Source: Rhodococcus sp. 14-2483-1-2
GTDB lineage: Bacteria > Actinomycetota > Actinomycetes > Mycobacteriales > Mycobacteriaceae
DNA: 64,000 nucleotides
Reading direction: 5' to 3'
Assembly: GCF_002259405.1 (NCBI RefSeq)
Contig: NZ_NPFW01000013.1
Location: forward strand, 186,001 to 250,000
The position numbers and the translations under genes are program-made. Below are positions 1 to 9,659 of this stretch, piece after piece (position 1 is the stretch's first letter; the number at the start of each line of letters is the position of its first letter). The notes below the pieces were generated by a model. That model ran no database searches. It was not told the DNA's origin and saw nothing but the letters and a program-made list of their open reading frames with translations.

Positions 1-657
1 CGATTCGCGCATCGTCGGGGTGAAGTTGGGGGCCAGATCCAGATCGTCGACGTGCAACATGGAATCGATGAAATAGATGAACGGGTGTGCGGAGAGGTCG
101 GCCGGCACCTGCGGCGTTCCGTGGTCCTCCAGATAGGCCTCGGATGCATAGAGGCCGAGTAGATAGTCCCCGAGTCGGATGGCCTCGGCGCGATGTACCT
201 GCGGTTGGCCGACGACGATCTCGATGTCCAGGCCAGATCGTTGCTGCGACGCCCGCCGGGTGACCGCCACGATTTCCATGGACACCCGCGGATGAGCACG
301 CTGTACCCGCGCCGCGGCCGGAGCAGCGATGTATGCGCTGAATCCATCGGTCGCAGAAATACGTACGACGCCCTCCAACGCACCTGCGTCGGTCGAGACG
401 AGGGTCCGCAGCGCATCCTCGACGGCCTCGGCAGCGGCAAGCGCGCCGCGGCCCAGCTGTGTCAGTTCCCAGCCGCCGGCACCTCGGGTCAGGACGCGGC
501 CGCCGAGCGTGTCCTCGAGTGCAGCGATGCGTCGGGAAATGGTCGTGTGGTTGATCCCCAGGTCGTCGGCCGCGGAGCTGTAGCGACCGGTTCGACTGAC
601 AGCGAGCAGCACCAGCAGGTCGTCTGCACTGGGGATCTTCGTGCCACCGAGCGTCAT
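1..657 (-). CDS. LysR-family transcriptional regulator (3' part outside window)
   Basis: The minus strand is open from an ATG at 657 to the window edge, giving the first 219 residues of a LysR-type regulator. The N-terminus carries the winged helix-turn-helix (about residues 10-65, with the motif NHTTISRRIAALE in the recognition helix). It is followed by the start of the periplasmic-binding-like effector domain. The gene diverges from the symporter/3-hydroxybutyrate dehydrogenase operon at 795, with 137 bp between the starts. It is therefore the obvious candidate regulator of that operon. This assignment rests on position only, and the effector is unknown. The C-terminal part lies beyond base 1. 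Confidence 0.88.
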   Translation of the reverse strand, partial: MTLGGTKIPSADDLLVLLAVSRTGRYSSAADDLGINHTTISRRIAALEDTLGGRVLTRGAGGWELTQLGRGALAAAEAVEDALRTLVSTDAGALEGVVRISATDGFSAYIAAPAAARVQRAHPRVSMEIVAVTRRASQQRSGLDIEIVVGQPQVHRAEAIRLGDYLLGLYASEAYLEDHGTPQVPADLSAHPFIYFIDSMLHVDDLDLAPNFTPTMRES

Positions 658-740
658 GTGTGCAGTTTTGCAGATCCGACCTGCGTTCATGGCTCTTGCG
701 CCCACAAACATCTGCACCAATACTCAGAGCAACCCGCAGT

Positions 741-756
741 TGTGTGGTCCATCACA
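741..756. promoter_or_regulatory. CRP/GlxR-like site upstream of the symporter
   Basis: TGTGTGGTCCATCACA matches the CRP/GlxR consensus TGTGA-N6-TCACA at every defined position except the fifth. It lies 39 bp upstream of the ATG at 795 and between the divergent LysR and symporter genes. Nearly the same sequence precedes the lipase gene (7121-7136). The match is seen in sequence; binding by a cAMP receptor protein is inference. Confidence 0.4.
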
Positions 757-794
757 TGCATGAACCTGACGTGCTGAGTAACACAGGAGAAAAC

Positions 795-2192
795 ATGAGC
801 GTCGATCAGCCGCTGACAGAACGACCCGAACCGGATCCCGATGCCACCCCCACAGGCCTGAAGAAGGTCGTCGGAGCATCGATGGCAGGCACCATCGTCG
901 AGTGGTACGAGTTCTTCCTCTACGGCACCGCCGCAACACTGGTGTTCAGCAAGATCTTCTTCGCTGCCGGAACCAGTGAGCTCGACGCGATCCTCGCGGC
1001 CTTCGTCACCTACGCCGTCGGCTTCGTCGCCAGGCCGTTGGGCGGCATCGTCTTCGGCCACTACGGCGACAAGTACGGCCGAAAGAAGTTGCTGCAGTTC
1101 AGCCTCGTCCTCGTCGGCGGAGCCACGTTCCTCATGGGCTGCCTACCGACCTTCGAGGCGATCGGCTACTGGGCCCCGGCCCTGCTGGTGACGCTGCGAT
1201 TCATCCAGGGCTTCGCCGTCGGCGGCGAATGGGGCGGTGCGGTTCTCCTCGTCGCAGAACACAGCCCCAACAAGTCTCGCGGATTCTGGGCCAGCTGGCC
1301 GCAGGCAGGCGTCCCCGCAGGCAACCTGCTCGCCACCGTCGCGCTGCTCGTTCTGACCACCACCCTGTCCGACGAGGCCTTCCTCAGCTGGGGCTGGCGC
1401 GTCGCGTTCTGGCTCTCCGCCGTCATCGTCTTCGTCGGCTACTACATCCGCACCAAGGTCTCCGACGCCCCGATCTTCCTCGAGGCCCACAAGCAGGCCG
1501 AGGTCATCAAGGCAGCGTCGTACGGCGTCTTCGAGGTCGTCAAGCGTTACCCGCGTGGCGTCTTCACCGCGATGGGACTGCGCTTCGGTGAGAACGTCAT
1601 GTACTACCTCGTCGTCACCTTCTCGATCACGTACCTCTCGGTCGAGGTGGGTACCGATACCTCCACGATCCTGTGGTGGATGCTGATCGCCCACGCGATC
1701 CACTTCTGCACGATTCCGTTGGTGGGCAAGCTCGCCGACCGCGTCGGTCGTCGCCCGGTCTACTTCGCCGGTGCCGTCACCGCGGCCACGTGGGGCTTCT
1801 TCGCCTTCCCGATGATGAACAGCGGCCACAACGTCGTCATCATGCTGGCCATCATCATCGGCCTGATGTTCCACGCCTTCATGTACGCCACACAGCCGGC
1901 CATCATGGCCGAGATGTTCCCGACGCGGATGCGGTACTCCGGTGTGTCCCTCGGCTACCAGGTCACCTCGATCGTCGCCGGCTCGCTGGCCCCGATCATC
2001 GCCGTGAAGCTGCTCGACGTCTACGGCTCGTCCGTCCCGATCGCGGTGTACCTCGCCGTGGCCTGCGCCATCACCGTCGTGGCGGTCGTCGTCGCTCGGG
2101 AGACCAAGGGACTGGCGCTCGAGAGCATCGACATCGCCGACGCCAAGAACCTGGCCACCGAGGCCGAGCTGGCGAAGGCCGGTCTCAAGTGA
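795..2192 (+). CDS. MFS metabolite:H+ symporter (MHS family)
   Basis: A 465-residue integral membrane protein of the major facilitator superfamily, metabolite:H+ symporter branch (shikimate, proline/betaine and dicarboxylate carriers). About twelve hydrophobic segments are visible. The MFS signature occurs after TM2 (HYGDKYGRKKLL) and in the second half (KLADRVGRRPVY). The N-terminus has the MHS-typical GTIVEWYEFFLYG. The ATG at 795 is preceded by AGGAG at 785-789; the upstream extension of the frame has no such site. The stop overlaps the GTG of the next gene, so the two are translationally coupled. Because the partner is a 3-hydroxybutyrate dehydrogenase, a hydroxybutyrate or similar small carboxylate is a plausible substrate. 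That is inference. Confidence 0.88.
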   Translation: MSVDQPLTERPEPDPDATPTGLKKVVGASMAGTIVEWYEFFLYGTAATLVFSKIFFAAGTSELDAILAAFVTYAVGFVARPLGGIVFGHYGDKYGRKKLLQFSLVLVGGATFLMGCLPTFEAIGYWAPALLVTLRFIQGFAVGGEWGGAVLLVAEHSPNKSRGFWASWPQAGVPAGNLLATVALLVLTTTLSDEAFLSWGWRVAFWLSAVIVFVGYYIRTKVSDAPIFLEAHKQAEVIKAASYGVFEVVKRYPRGVFTAMGLRFGENVMYYLVVTFSITYLSVEVGTDTSTILWWMLIAHAIHFCTIPLVGKLADRVGRRPVYFAGAVTAATWGFFAFPMMNSGHNVVIMLAIIIGLMFHAFMYATQPAIMAEMFPTRMRYSGVSLGYQVTSIVAGSLAPIIAVKLLDVYGSSVPIAVYLAVACAITVVAVVVARETKGLALESIDIADAKNLATEAELAKAGLK

Positions 2193-2935
2193 CCGACCTG
2201 AACGGACGCTCCGCCCTCGTCACCGGGGGAGCGTCCGGCATCGGGGCCGCCTGCGCTCGCGAGCTGGCCGGCCGGGGTGCGCACGTCACCGTCGCCGATG
2301 TGAACGACGTTGCGGCAAAGGAATTGGCGTCGGAGATCGGCGGTGACGTCTGGTCGGTGGATCTGCTCGACACCGCCGCGCTGGACGACCTCCGCTTGGA
2401 CGTCGACATCCTGGTCAACAATGCGGGCATCCAGACCGTCGCACCGATCGTCGACTTCGACCCCGGCGCATTCCGCAGAATCCAGACGCTGATGGTCGAG
2501 GCTCCGTTCCTGCTCGTTCGAGCTGCGTTGCCGCACATGTACTCTCGCGGCTTCGGTCGAGTGATCAACCTGTCGTCGGTGCACGGACTGCGGGCCTCGG
2601 AATTCAAGGTCGCCTACGTCACCGCCAAGCACGCACTCGAAGGACTGTCGAAAGTGACGGCCCTCGAAGGCGCAGCCCACGGAGTGACGAGCAACTGCGT
2701 CAACCCGGGATACGTCCGAACGCCGCTGGTGGAAAAACAGATCGCCGACCAGGCCAAGGCACACGACATCCCCGAGAACGAGGTACTCGAGAAAGTCCTG
2801 CTGACCGAGGCGGCCATCAAGCGACTCGTCGAACCGGACGAAGTCGCCTCACTGGTGGGGTGGTTGACCTCCGAGAACGCGGGCATGGTCACCGGCGCGT
2901 CGTACACCATGGACGGTGGTTGGTCGGCTCGCTAG
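2189..2935 (+). CDS. bdhA: 3-hydroxybutyrate dehydrogenase (SDR family)
   Basis: A 248-residue classical short-chain dehydrogenase that oxidises D-3-hydroxybutyrate to acetoacetate with NAD+. The Rossmann motif is TGGASGIG near residue 12, NNAGIQTVAP follows, the catalytic Ser is in NLSSVHGL, and Tyr-Lys are in YVTAKHAL. The C-terminal region (GYVRTPLVEKQIADQAKA and the VDGGW-like MDGGWSAR end) is characteristic of the 3-hydroxybutyrate dehydrogenase subfamily. The GTG start overlaps the symporter stop by four bases. The product would feed acetoacetate into central metabolism after uptake of the hydroxy acid or breakdown of polyhydroxybutyrate. Confidence 0.87.
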   Translation: MTDLNGRSALVTGGASGIGAACARELAGRGAHVTVADVNDVAAKELASEIGGDVWSVDLLDTAALDDLRLDVDILVNNAGIQTVAPIVDFDPGAFRRIQTLMVEAPFLLVRAALPHMYSRGFGRVINLSSVHGLRASEFKVAYVTAKHALEGLSKVTALEGAAHGVTSNCVNPGYVRTPLVEKQIADQAKAHDIPENEVLEKVLLTEAAIKRLVEPDEVASLVGWLTSENAGMVTGASYTMDGGWSAR

Positions 2936-2957
2936 GTTCGGTGCCGCCCGCTCGGCG

Positions 2958-3029
2958 TCAATGGACCACTGCATACGTCTGACCGGTGCAATGGTCCATT
3001 GACGCGAACGGGGTAGACGCGAACGGGGT
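2958..3029. repeat. Inverted repeat and short tandem direct repeat after bdhA
   Basis: An 11-bp perfect inverted repeat (TCAATGGACCA at 2958-2968 and TGGTCCATTGA at 2992-3002, 23-base loop) follows the bdhA stop by 22 bases. It may act as a transcription terminator. It runs into two copies of GACGCGAACGGGGT (3001-3014 and 3016-3029) separated by one base. The rest of 2936-3083 shows no gene. Confidence 0.5.
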
Positions 3030-3083
3030 GGGCGCGCGGCCCGGTTGACGCGGGCAGGCGAATGACAACACCCTCGAACAGCA

Positions 3084-3115
3084 AGAAGCCCCCGTGACAT
3101 GTCACGGGGGCTTCT
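3084..3115 (-). terminator. Terminator hairpin after tRNA-Ser
   Basis: A perfect 32-base palindrome (arms AGAAGCCCCCGTGACA and TGTCACGGGGGCTTCT) begins two bases beyond the encoded CCA end of tRNA-Ser on the minus strand. It lacks a long U tract, as is common in actinobacteria. Confidence 0.75.
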
Positions 3116-3116
3116 C

Positions 3117-4734
<1,618 letters not shown>

Positions 4735-4739
4735 CGCAC

Positions 4740-4779
4740 GTGAGCGGAACCTCGCAGCAGGCTACGAGGTTCCGCTCAC
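4740..4779. terminator. Bidirectional terminator between aspC and the MFS gene
   Basis: A perfect 15-bp inverted repeat (GTGAGCGGAACCTCG, ten-base loop, CGAGGTTCCGCTCAC) fills the 60 bp between two convergent genes. It can terminate transcription from both sides. Confidence 0.75.
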
Positions 4780-4794
4780 ATGCGGCGAAGCCGC

Positions 4795-6312
4795 TCAGTG
4801 TCCGACGACTACCGCACCTTCGGGAGCCGAAGGCAACGGTCCGTTCTTCAGAAGCGTGGCCGAGAGCACCGCGCCGAGCAGGAAGATTCCCGACGCCCAC
4901 CAGAACGTGGTGGTGTAGCTGGCGATCTCCGCGTTGGCCTGCAGCAAGGCCGCATCGGTTGCCGTCGCCATGTTCGAGCTGACGTAGCTGGTCGCCGCAT
5001 TGGCGGCCACGGTACTCAGCAGCGCGGTGCCGATCGAACCACCGACCTGCTGCATCGTGTTCACCGTCGCCGATGCGACGCCGGAGTCGTCCGGATCGAC
5101 GCCCGAGATCGCGCCCTGCATGGCCGGGGCCATGGTGGCACCGAGGCCGAGGCCCATGATGACCAGGCCGGGCAGGATGTGCGTGACGTAGCTGCTGTCG
5201 ACGTCGATCTGCGTCAGCAGTGCCATGCCGATGGACGCCACGACCAGGCCGGTCGTCATCAGGATGCGGGGTCCGAAGCGGGGGAGAACCAGCGCGGTCG
5301 ACAGTGTCGCGGTGAGGATGAGCGACGCGATCATCGGCATGAACGCGAACCCGGTGGTGATGGGTGTGTACTTCAGCGTGTTCTGCAGGTAGTAGGTCAG
5401 GAACAGGAACACTGCGAACATGCCTGCGCCGGTGACGAATACGGCGAGGAACGACCCTGCGCGAGTCCGGTTCAGGACGATCCGCAGCGGCAGCAACGGA
5501 TGCTCGACGCGCATCTGGATGGTCACGAACACCGCGAGCAGCACCACACCTGCGGCCAGGAATCCGAGGGTGACCGAGTTGCCCCAGCCGTCGGACTCGG
5601 CGTGAGCGAAGCCGTAGACGATGGAGAACAGTGCGGCCGAGACGGCGAGGGTGCCGGGGATGTCGAGCTTGGGCCGGACATCGACCTTGTGCTTGGCCAG
5701 GAACAGGAACCCGCCGACGAATGCGAGCGCGGCGAAGATCAGGTTGACGTACAGGCTCCAGCGCCAGTTGGCCCATTCGGTGAGCATGCCGCCGAGCAGC
5801 AGGCCGAGAGCGCCGCCGCCGCCGGCGATGGCACCGAAGATGCCGAATGCCTTGGCGCGTTCCTTGGTGTCGGTGAAGGTGGTGGCCAACAGGGACAGGG
5901 CCGCGGGGGCGAGCAGAGCGCCGAAGAGACCCTGACCGGCGCGAGCCGCGACCAGCATGCCGAAGTTGACGGCCGCGCCGCCCACTGCCGACATCAGCGC
6001 GAAGCCGACGAGCCCGATGAGGAAGGTGTTGCGTCGTCCGAAGAGGTCGCTCAGTCGTCCACCGAGCAGCAGCAGGCTGCCGAACGCGAGTGCGTACGAG
6101 GTGACGACCCAGGAGCGGTCGGCGTTGTCGAAGCCCAGGTCGAGCTGGGCGGCAGGGAGTGCGATGTTCACGATGGTCGCGTCGAGCACGACCATGAGCT
6201 GAGCCAGTCCGAGCGTCGCGAGAATCAGCCAACGATTCCGATGCGAACGTTCGTCGACCGGCGAGGTGGTCGACGTGGCGTCGCCCACGTTCTCCGATGA
6301 AAGGGTGGTCAT
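4795..6312 (-). CDS. Multidrug efflux MFS transporter (DHA2, EmrB/QacA type)
   Basis: A 505-residue membrane protein with about fourteen hydrophobic helices, the DHA2 topology. Drug:H+ antiporter motifs are visible: VVLDATIVNIALP in TM1 (motif D1), GGRLSDLFGRRN (motif A), and the motif C glycine-rich stretch GAIAGGGGALGLLLGG. The ATG at 6312 was chosen because the frame upstream of it runs through the operator region. The divergent tetR gene (6418) and two matching palindromes between the genes indicate repression by that TetR with release by an effector, the usual arrangement for drug pumps. The substrate cannot be told from sequence. Confidence 0.87.
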   Translation of the reverse strand: MTTLSSENVGDATSTTSPVDERSHRNRWLILATLGLAQLMVVLDATIVNIALPAAQLDLGFDNADRSWVVTSYALAFGSLLLLGGRLSDLFGRRNTFLIGLVGFALMSAVGGAAVNFGMLVAARAGQGLFGALLAPAALSLLATTFTDTKERAKAFGIFGAIAGGGGALGLLLGGMLTEWANWRWSLYVNLIFAALAFVGGFLFLAKHKVDVRPKLDIPGTLAVSAALFSIVYGFAHAESDGWGNSVTLGFLAAGVVLLAVFVTIQMRVEHPLLPLRIVLNRTRAGSFLAVFVTGAGMFAVFLFLTYYLQNTLKYTPITTGFAFMPMIASLILTATLSTALVLPRFGPRILMTTGLVVASIGMALLTQIDVDSSYVTHILPGLVIMGLGLGATMAPAMQGAISGVDPDDSGVASATVNTMQQVGGSIGTALLSTVAANAATSYVSSNMATATDAALLQANAEIASYTTTFWWASGIFLLGAVLSATLLKNGPLPSAPEGAVVVGH

Positions 6313-6333
6313 AGTGTCCTCGGTTCGACTATG

Positions 6334-6396
6334 CGGAGGTGTACCCTCCGGTTGTAGAGCTAAGGTAGCAGCTAAGTGGAGGAATGTCCTCCGCTT
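6334..6396. promoter_or_regulatory. Two TetR operator candidates between efflux pump and tetR
   Basis: Two palindromes share the core GGAGG-N5-CCTCCG: 6334-6350 (CGGAGG TGTAC CCTCCG) and 6374-6396 (AAGTGGAGG AATGT CCTCCGCTT, one mismatched pair). Their centres are 43 bp apart. The first lies 22 bp from the pump start and the second 22 bp from the tetR start. The repeats are seen directly; operator function is inferred from position between a TetR gene and its likely target. Confidence 0.6.
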
Positions 6397-6417
6397 ATCG
6401 GGTGAAACGGACATCGA

Positions 6418-7089
6418 ATGAGTGTGAGAGCGGACACAGCGGCATCGAAGCCGCTACGGGCAGATGCCGAGCGCAATCGACGACGCATCGTCGACGCGGC
6501 CCGTGAGCTGTTCGCCTCGCACGGCATCGACATCACGCTCGACGACGTCGCAGCGCACGCCAAGGTGGGCGTCGGCACCGTCTATCGACGCTTTTCGTGC
6601 AAAGAAGAGCTGATCGACGGCGTGTTCGAGCAGCGTCTCGAAGACATGCTCGCCACCGCACAGCGCGCGCTCGAGGCCCAGGATCCATGGGAGGGGCTGG
6701 TGCAGTTCCTGACCGATGTGTGTGAGGGAATGTCGGCGGACCGCGGTCTCGGTGACGTCGTCCTCGGGTCCGACGAGGGCTGCCGCGGTATTGCTCAGGT
6801 TCGCTCGCGCATCGATCCGTTCTTCGAGAAGATCGTCGATCGAGCACTGGCCTCCGGGCAGCTACGGCCGGACGTGGCGGTCAACGACTTCTATCCCGTG
6901 CTCGGCATGATCGGCTCGTGCGTCGAATTCTCCAGCGCCGTCGACGCCGCCAACTGGCGTCGCTACTTCACCGTGTTGCTCGACGGCTTGCGGGGTGACG
7001 GCGTCCCCCGATCGACTCTGCCCGGGCGTCCGTTCACCAGCGACGAGGTCGACGCGGCCAAGACGGCAATGCATCGCCGACGTCGCTGA
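6418..7089 (+). CDS. TetR-family regulator of the divergent efflux pump
   Basis: A 223-residue TetR/AcrR-family protein. The N-terminal helix-turn-helix is clear at about residues 20-65 (RRRIVDAARELFASHG, then LDDVAAHAKVGVGTVYRRF). The C-terminal two-thirds is a ligand-binding and dimerisation domain with no recognisable specificity. It is transcribed away from a DHA2 drug exporter, with paired palindromic operators in the 105 bp between them. It therefore probably represses both the pump and itself. Confidence 0.85.
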   Translation: MSVRADTAASKPLRADAERNRRRIVDAARELFASHGIDITLDDVAAHAKVGVGTVYRRFSCKEELIDGVFEQRLEDMLATAQRALEAQDPWEGLVQFLTDVCEGMSADRGLGDVVLGSDEGCRGIAQVRSRIDPFFEKIVDRALASGQLRPDVAVNDFYPVLGMIGSCVEFSSAVDAANWRRYFTVLLDGLRGDGVPRSTLPGRPFTSDEVDAAKTAMHRRRR

Positions 7090-7120
7090 TCGTGAGGAGC
7101 CCGAACCAGCCCCTATGCGT

Positions 7121-7136
7121 TGTGTGGTGCATCACG
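7121..7136. promoter_or_regulatory. CRP/GlxR-like site upstream of the lipase
   Basis: TGTGTGGTGCATCACG departs from TGTGA-N6-TCACA at the fifth and last bases. It lies 77 bp upstream of the lipase GTG. It shares its core and flanks (GTTGTGTGGTSCATCAC) with the site at 741-756. Function is inferred. Confidence 0.35.
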
Positions 7137-7212
7137 TAAGGTGCGTCACGATAAGTGCTACACGGGGTAGCGCTCACTTGAAGACAAGTGATCGACGTTG
7201 GGGGTTTCCAGG

Positions 7213-8508
7213 GTGCGGTACAAGCGCGTGTTCGGTTCGGCCGTCGCAGTGGCGGCAGTGTTCATCGGGGTGACGGCACCGGCTGTGTCGGCTGCTCCGT
7301 CCACGGGTTCGACCGTCGAATCCGATTTCTACGTTCCACCGAGTCCGCTGCCCGCAGGCTCGCCTGGTGACGTGATTCGGTCGGAGCCGTCGAATCTCGC
7401 TCTGTCGGTTCCCGGAATCGGCGGTCCGCTGCCCGGCGCGGCAACGCGAATCATGTACCGCAGCACCGATTCCAACGACGCAGCCAATGCCGTCACGGGA
7501 ACCTACATCGATCCTGCCGCGGAGTGGGCCGGGCCCGGCCCACGTCCGCTCGTCGTCCTCGCCCCGGGAACCCAGGGTCAGGGCGATCAGTGTGCGCCGT
7601 CGAAGATGCTCAACAACGTCATCACCTACACCCCGCCGCTCGGCTTCATGGTCGAGTACGAGGTGCTCGCGGCGTACTCCCTGCTCTCGCAGGGCTACGG
7701 CGTGGTCATCACCGATTACGAGGGTCTCGGTACACCGGGTGCGCACACCTACGTCAACCGCGCCTCGGAAGCTCACGCTGTGCTCGACGCGGCCCGCGCA
7801 GCGCAGAACCTGCAGGGCACGAAGATCTCCGCTGACGGCCCGGTGGCCGCGTACGGCTACTCCCAGGGTGGTGGCGCAGCCGCTGCCGCAGCGGAACTCG
7901 CCGATGAGTACGCACCCGAGATGAACCTCGTCGGCACCTACGCAGGCGCACCTCCCGCTGATCTGAAGGCGACCCTCGAGCAGGTCGACGGCACCATTCT
8001 GACCGGCGTCATCGGGTACACCCTCAACGGTCTGCTCAACTCCGACCCCGGCCTGCGGCCCATCATCGACGAGAACATCAACGACGCAGGCAAGGCCATG
8101 CTGAATCTGGTCGCGAATCAGTGTGTCGGAGAAACGATTCTGAACGTCGGGCTGCACCGCACCAACGAGTACACCAAGACCGGTGAGCCGTTGTCGGTGG
8201 TGCTGGACAGGCTGCCCGTCGCTCAGGAGATCCTGGCCAAGAACAAGATCGGCGAGCGGACGCCGAATGCGCCGGTGCTGATTCAGTCCGGTACGTCCGA
8301 CGACATCGTTCCCCACGGACAGGCCGTCGGACTGGCCGGTGACTGGTGCGGCAAGGGTGCCACCGTGCAGCTGAGCGCCGCGCAGGTTCCGGCCATCGTG
8401 CCGGGTTCCGGTGCAGGACACCTGATTCCGGACCTCCTCGGACTCGGCGAGGCGCAGAACTGGATCAAGGACCGGTTCTACGGAGTGCCCGCGCCGTCCA
8501 ACTGCTGA
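7213..8508 (+). CDS. Secreted lipase (LIP family)
   Basis: A 431-residue exported protein of the fungal/actinobacterial secretory lipase family, expected to hydrolyse triacylglycerols outside the cell. A Sec signal peptide runs over about residues 1-30 (Arg/Lys near the start, hydrophobic VFGSAVAVAAVFIGVTAPAV, cleavage near VSAAPS). The nucleophile is S217 in GYSQGGG. The acid is probably in GTSDDIVPHGQ and the His in GAGHLIPD. The GTG at 7213 gives the tightest signal peptide; a TTG at 7198 is an alternative. The gene stands alone, with a strong hairpin after it and a CRP-like site before it. Confidence 0.85.
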   Translation: MRYKRVFGSAVAVAAVFIGVTAPAVSAAPSTGSTVESDFYVPPSPLPAGSPGDVIRSEPSNLALSVPGIGGPLPGAATRIMYRSTDSNDAANAVTGTYIDPAAEWAGPGPRPLVVLAPGTQGQGDQCAPSKMLNNVITYTPPLGFMVEYEVLAAYSLLSQGYGVVITDYEGLGTPGAHTYVNRASEAHAVLDAARAAQNLQGTKISADGPVAAYGYSQGGGAAAAAAELADEYAPEMNLVGTYAGAPPADLKATLEQVDGTILTGVIGYTLNGLLNSDPGLRPIIDENINDAGKAMLNLVANQCVGETILNVGLHRTNEYTKTGEPLSVVLDRLPVAQEILAKNKIGERTPNAPVLIQSGTSDDIVPHGQAVGLAGDWCGKGATVQLSAAQVPAIVPGSGAGHLIPDLLGLGEAQNWIKDRFYGVPAPSNC

Positions 8509-8517
8509 TCTGTCGAA

Positions 8518-8549
8518 GTACGGCCCGCGCGAATCAGCGCGGGCCGTAC
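8518..8549. terminator. Bidirectional terminator between lipase and ynfA
   Basis: A perfect 13-bp GC-rich stem (GTACGGCCCGCGC / GCGCGGGCCGTAC, six-base loop) lies nine bases after the lipase stop. It includes the last codons and stop of the convergent ynfA gene. Confidence 0.8.
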
Positions 8550-8863
8550 ATGATCACCGCGACACCGATCAGTGCGATCGACGCTCCGGTGATGTCCCAC
8601 CGGTCGGGTCGAAAGCCGTCGAGCACCATCGCCCACACCAGAGATCCAGCGACGAACACTCCGCCGTACGCGGCGAGGATGCGACCGAAGTTCGCGTCGG
8701 GCTGGAGGGTGGCGACGAAGCCGTAGGCGCCGAGGGCGATCACGCCCGCTCCCGCCCAGAGCCACCCGCGATGCTCGCGGATTCCCTGCCACACCAGCCA
8801 TGCCCCACCGATCTCGAACACGGCTGCCACCGCGAACAGCATGACCGACCTCACAATGTTCAT
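8534..8863 (-). CDS. ynfA: YnfA-family small membrane protein
   Basis: A 109-residue protein of the YnfA/UPF0060 family with four hydrophobic helices. It matches the family's usual length. Characteristic segments are [16 protein letters not shown] at the N-terminus, [24 protein letters not shown] in the middle and the [17 protein letters not shown] end. The family resembles the small multidrug resistance exporters, but its physiological substrate is not settled. Its 3' end overlaps the terminator hairpin shared with the lipase gene. Confidence 0.9.
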   Translation of the reverse strand: MNIVRSVMLFAVAAVFEIGGAWLVWQGIREHRGWLWAGAGVIALGAYGFVATLQPDANFGRILAAYGGVFVAGSLVWAMVLDGFRPDRWDITGASIALIGVAVIMYGPR

Positions 8864-8968
8864 GCGACAAAGGCTCCCACAGCAGCGACTCGGTGTAGAA
8901 GGATGCGATTGGGGGTACAGGCCTACAGGCCCCGCGTCGAGGGCCGATTCGGTAGGGGTGAGTGGTAC

Positions 8969-9622
8969 ATGCGGGACAGTTACACGGAGGCGCTGGACTC
9001 ACTGGCGTCGAACCTGTCCGAAATGTCGAGAATTGCCGAAAAGGCGATGGTCGACGCCACCAGTGCGCTGCTGACCGCCGATATCGTGCTGGCCGAGCAG
9101 ACCATCGAATATCGCGAGGAGATCGACGCACTCGCGGCCGACTGGGAACACGGAGCCTTCGGCTTCCTGGCCCTGCAGGCACCCGTTGCCCACGATCTAC
9201 GACGCGTCGTCTCCGGAATCAACATCGTCGCCGATCTGCAGCGGATGGGCGGCCTCGCCGTCCACGTCGCAGAACTGGTCCGTCGTCGCCATCCCGCGCA
9301 CGTACTGCCGCCCGAGGTCGAGGGTGTGTTCGAGCAGATGGGTCGAGTTGCCGTCGCGCAGGCCGAGGCAACGCAGCGCGTCCTGGAAACCCGAGACGCC
9401 GAACTCGCCGCCGACCTGCGAATCCAGGATCAGGAAATGGACGCGCTGCACCGCAGCCTGTTCATGCTGACCTCCGCACCCGACTGGCCGCACGGCGTCC
9501 CGGCCGCAGTGGACATCACGCTGCTCGGGCGCTTCTACGAGCGATACTCCGACCACACCGTCGAGGTCGCCAAACGAGTCATCTTCCTGGTGACCGGCGA
9601 TCGCCTCACCGACGAGTCATAG
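8969..9622 (+). CDS. phoU: Phosphate signalling regulator PhoU
   Basis: A 217-residue, all-helical PhoU protein with two tandem PhoU domains (about residues 8-100 and 115-210). Family markers are MRDSYTEAL at the start, [30 protein letters not shown] in the first domain and [20 protein letters not shown] in the second. PhoU restrains phosphate uptake through PstSCAB and modulates the phosphate two-component system. The ATG at 8969 matches the family start; the frame is open upstream without homology. No pst or pho genes are next to it in the window. Confidence 0.9.
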   Translation: MRDSYTEALDSLASNLSEMSRIAEKAMVDATSALLTADIVLAEQTIEYREEIDALAADWEHGAFGFLALQAPVAHDLRRVVSGINIVADLQRMGGLAVHVAELVRRRHPAHVLPPEVEGVFEQMGRVAVAQAEATQRVLETRDAELAADLRIQDQEMDALHRSLFMLTSAPDWPHGVPAAVDITLLGRFYERYSDHTVEVAKRVIFLVTGDRLTDES

Positions 9623-9659
9623 TCTGCGCGAACGGCCCGAAGATGGCAGGATCGGCACG

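Noticed and set aside
3001-3029. The GACGCGAACGGGGT direct repeat next to tRNA-Ser as a phage attachment site
   Set aside because: It does not match the tRNA 3' end, no integrase or mobile genes are nearby, and the neighbouring genes are ordinary.
4780-6300. A 506-codon plus-strand frame opposite the efflux pump, and a 575-codon frame at 4505-6232 on the minus strand
   Set aside because: Low-complexity Arg/Glu/Gln-rich translations out of frame with a clear transporter gene; coding-frame shadows.
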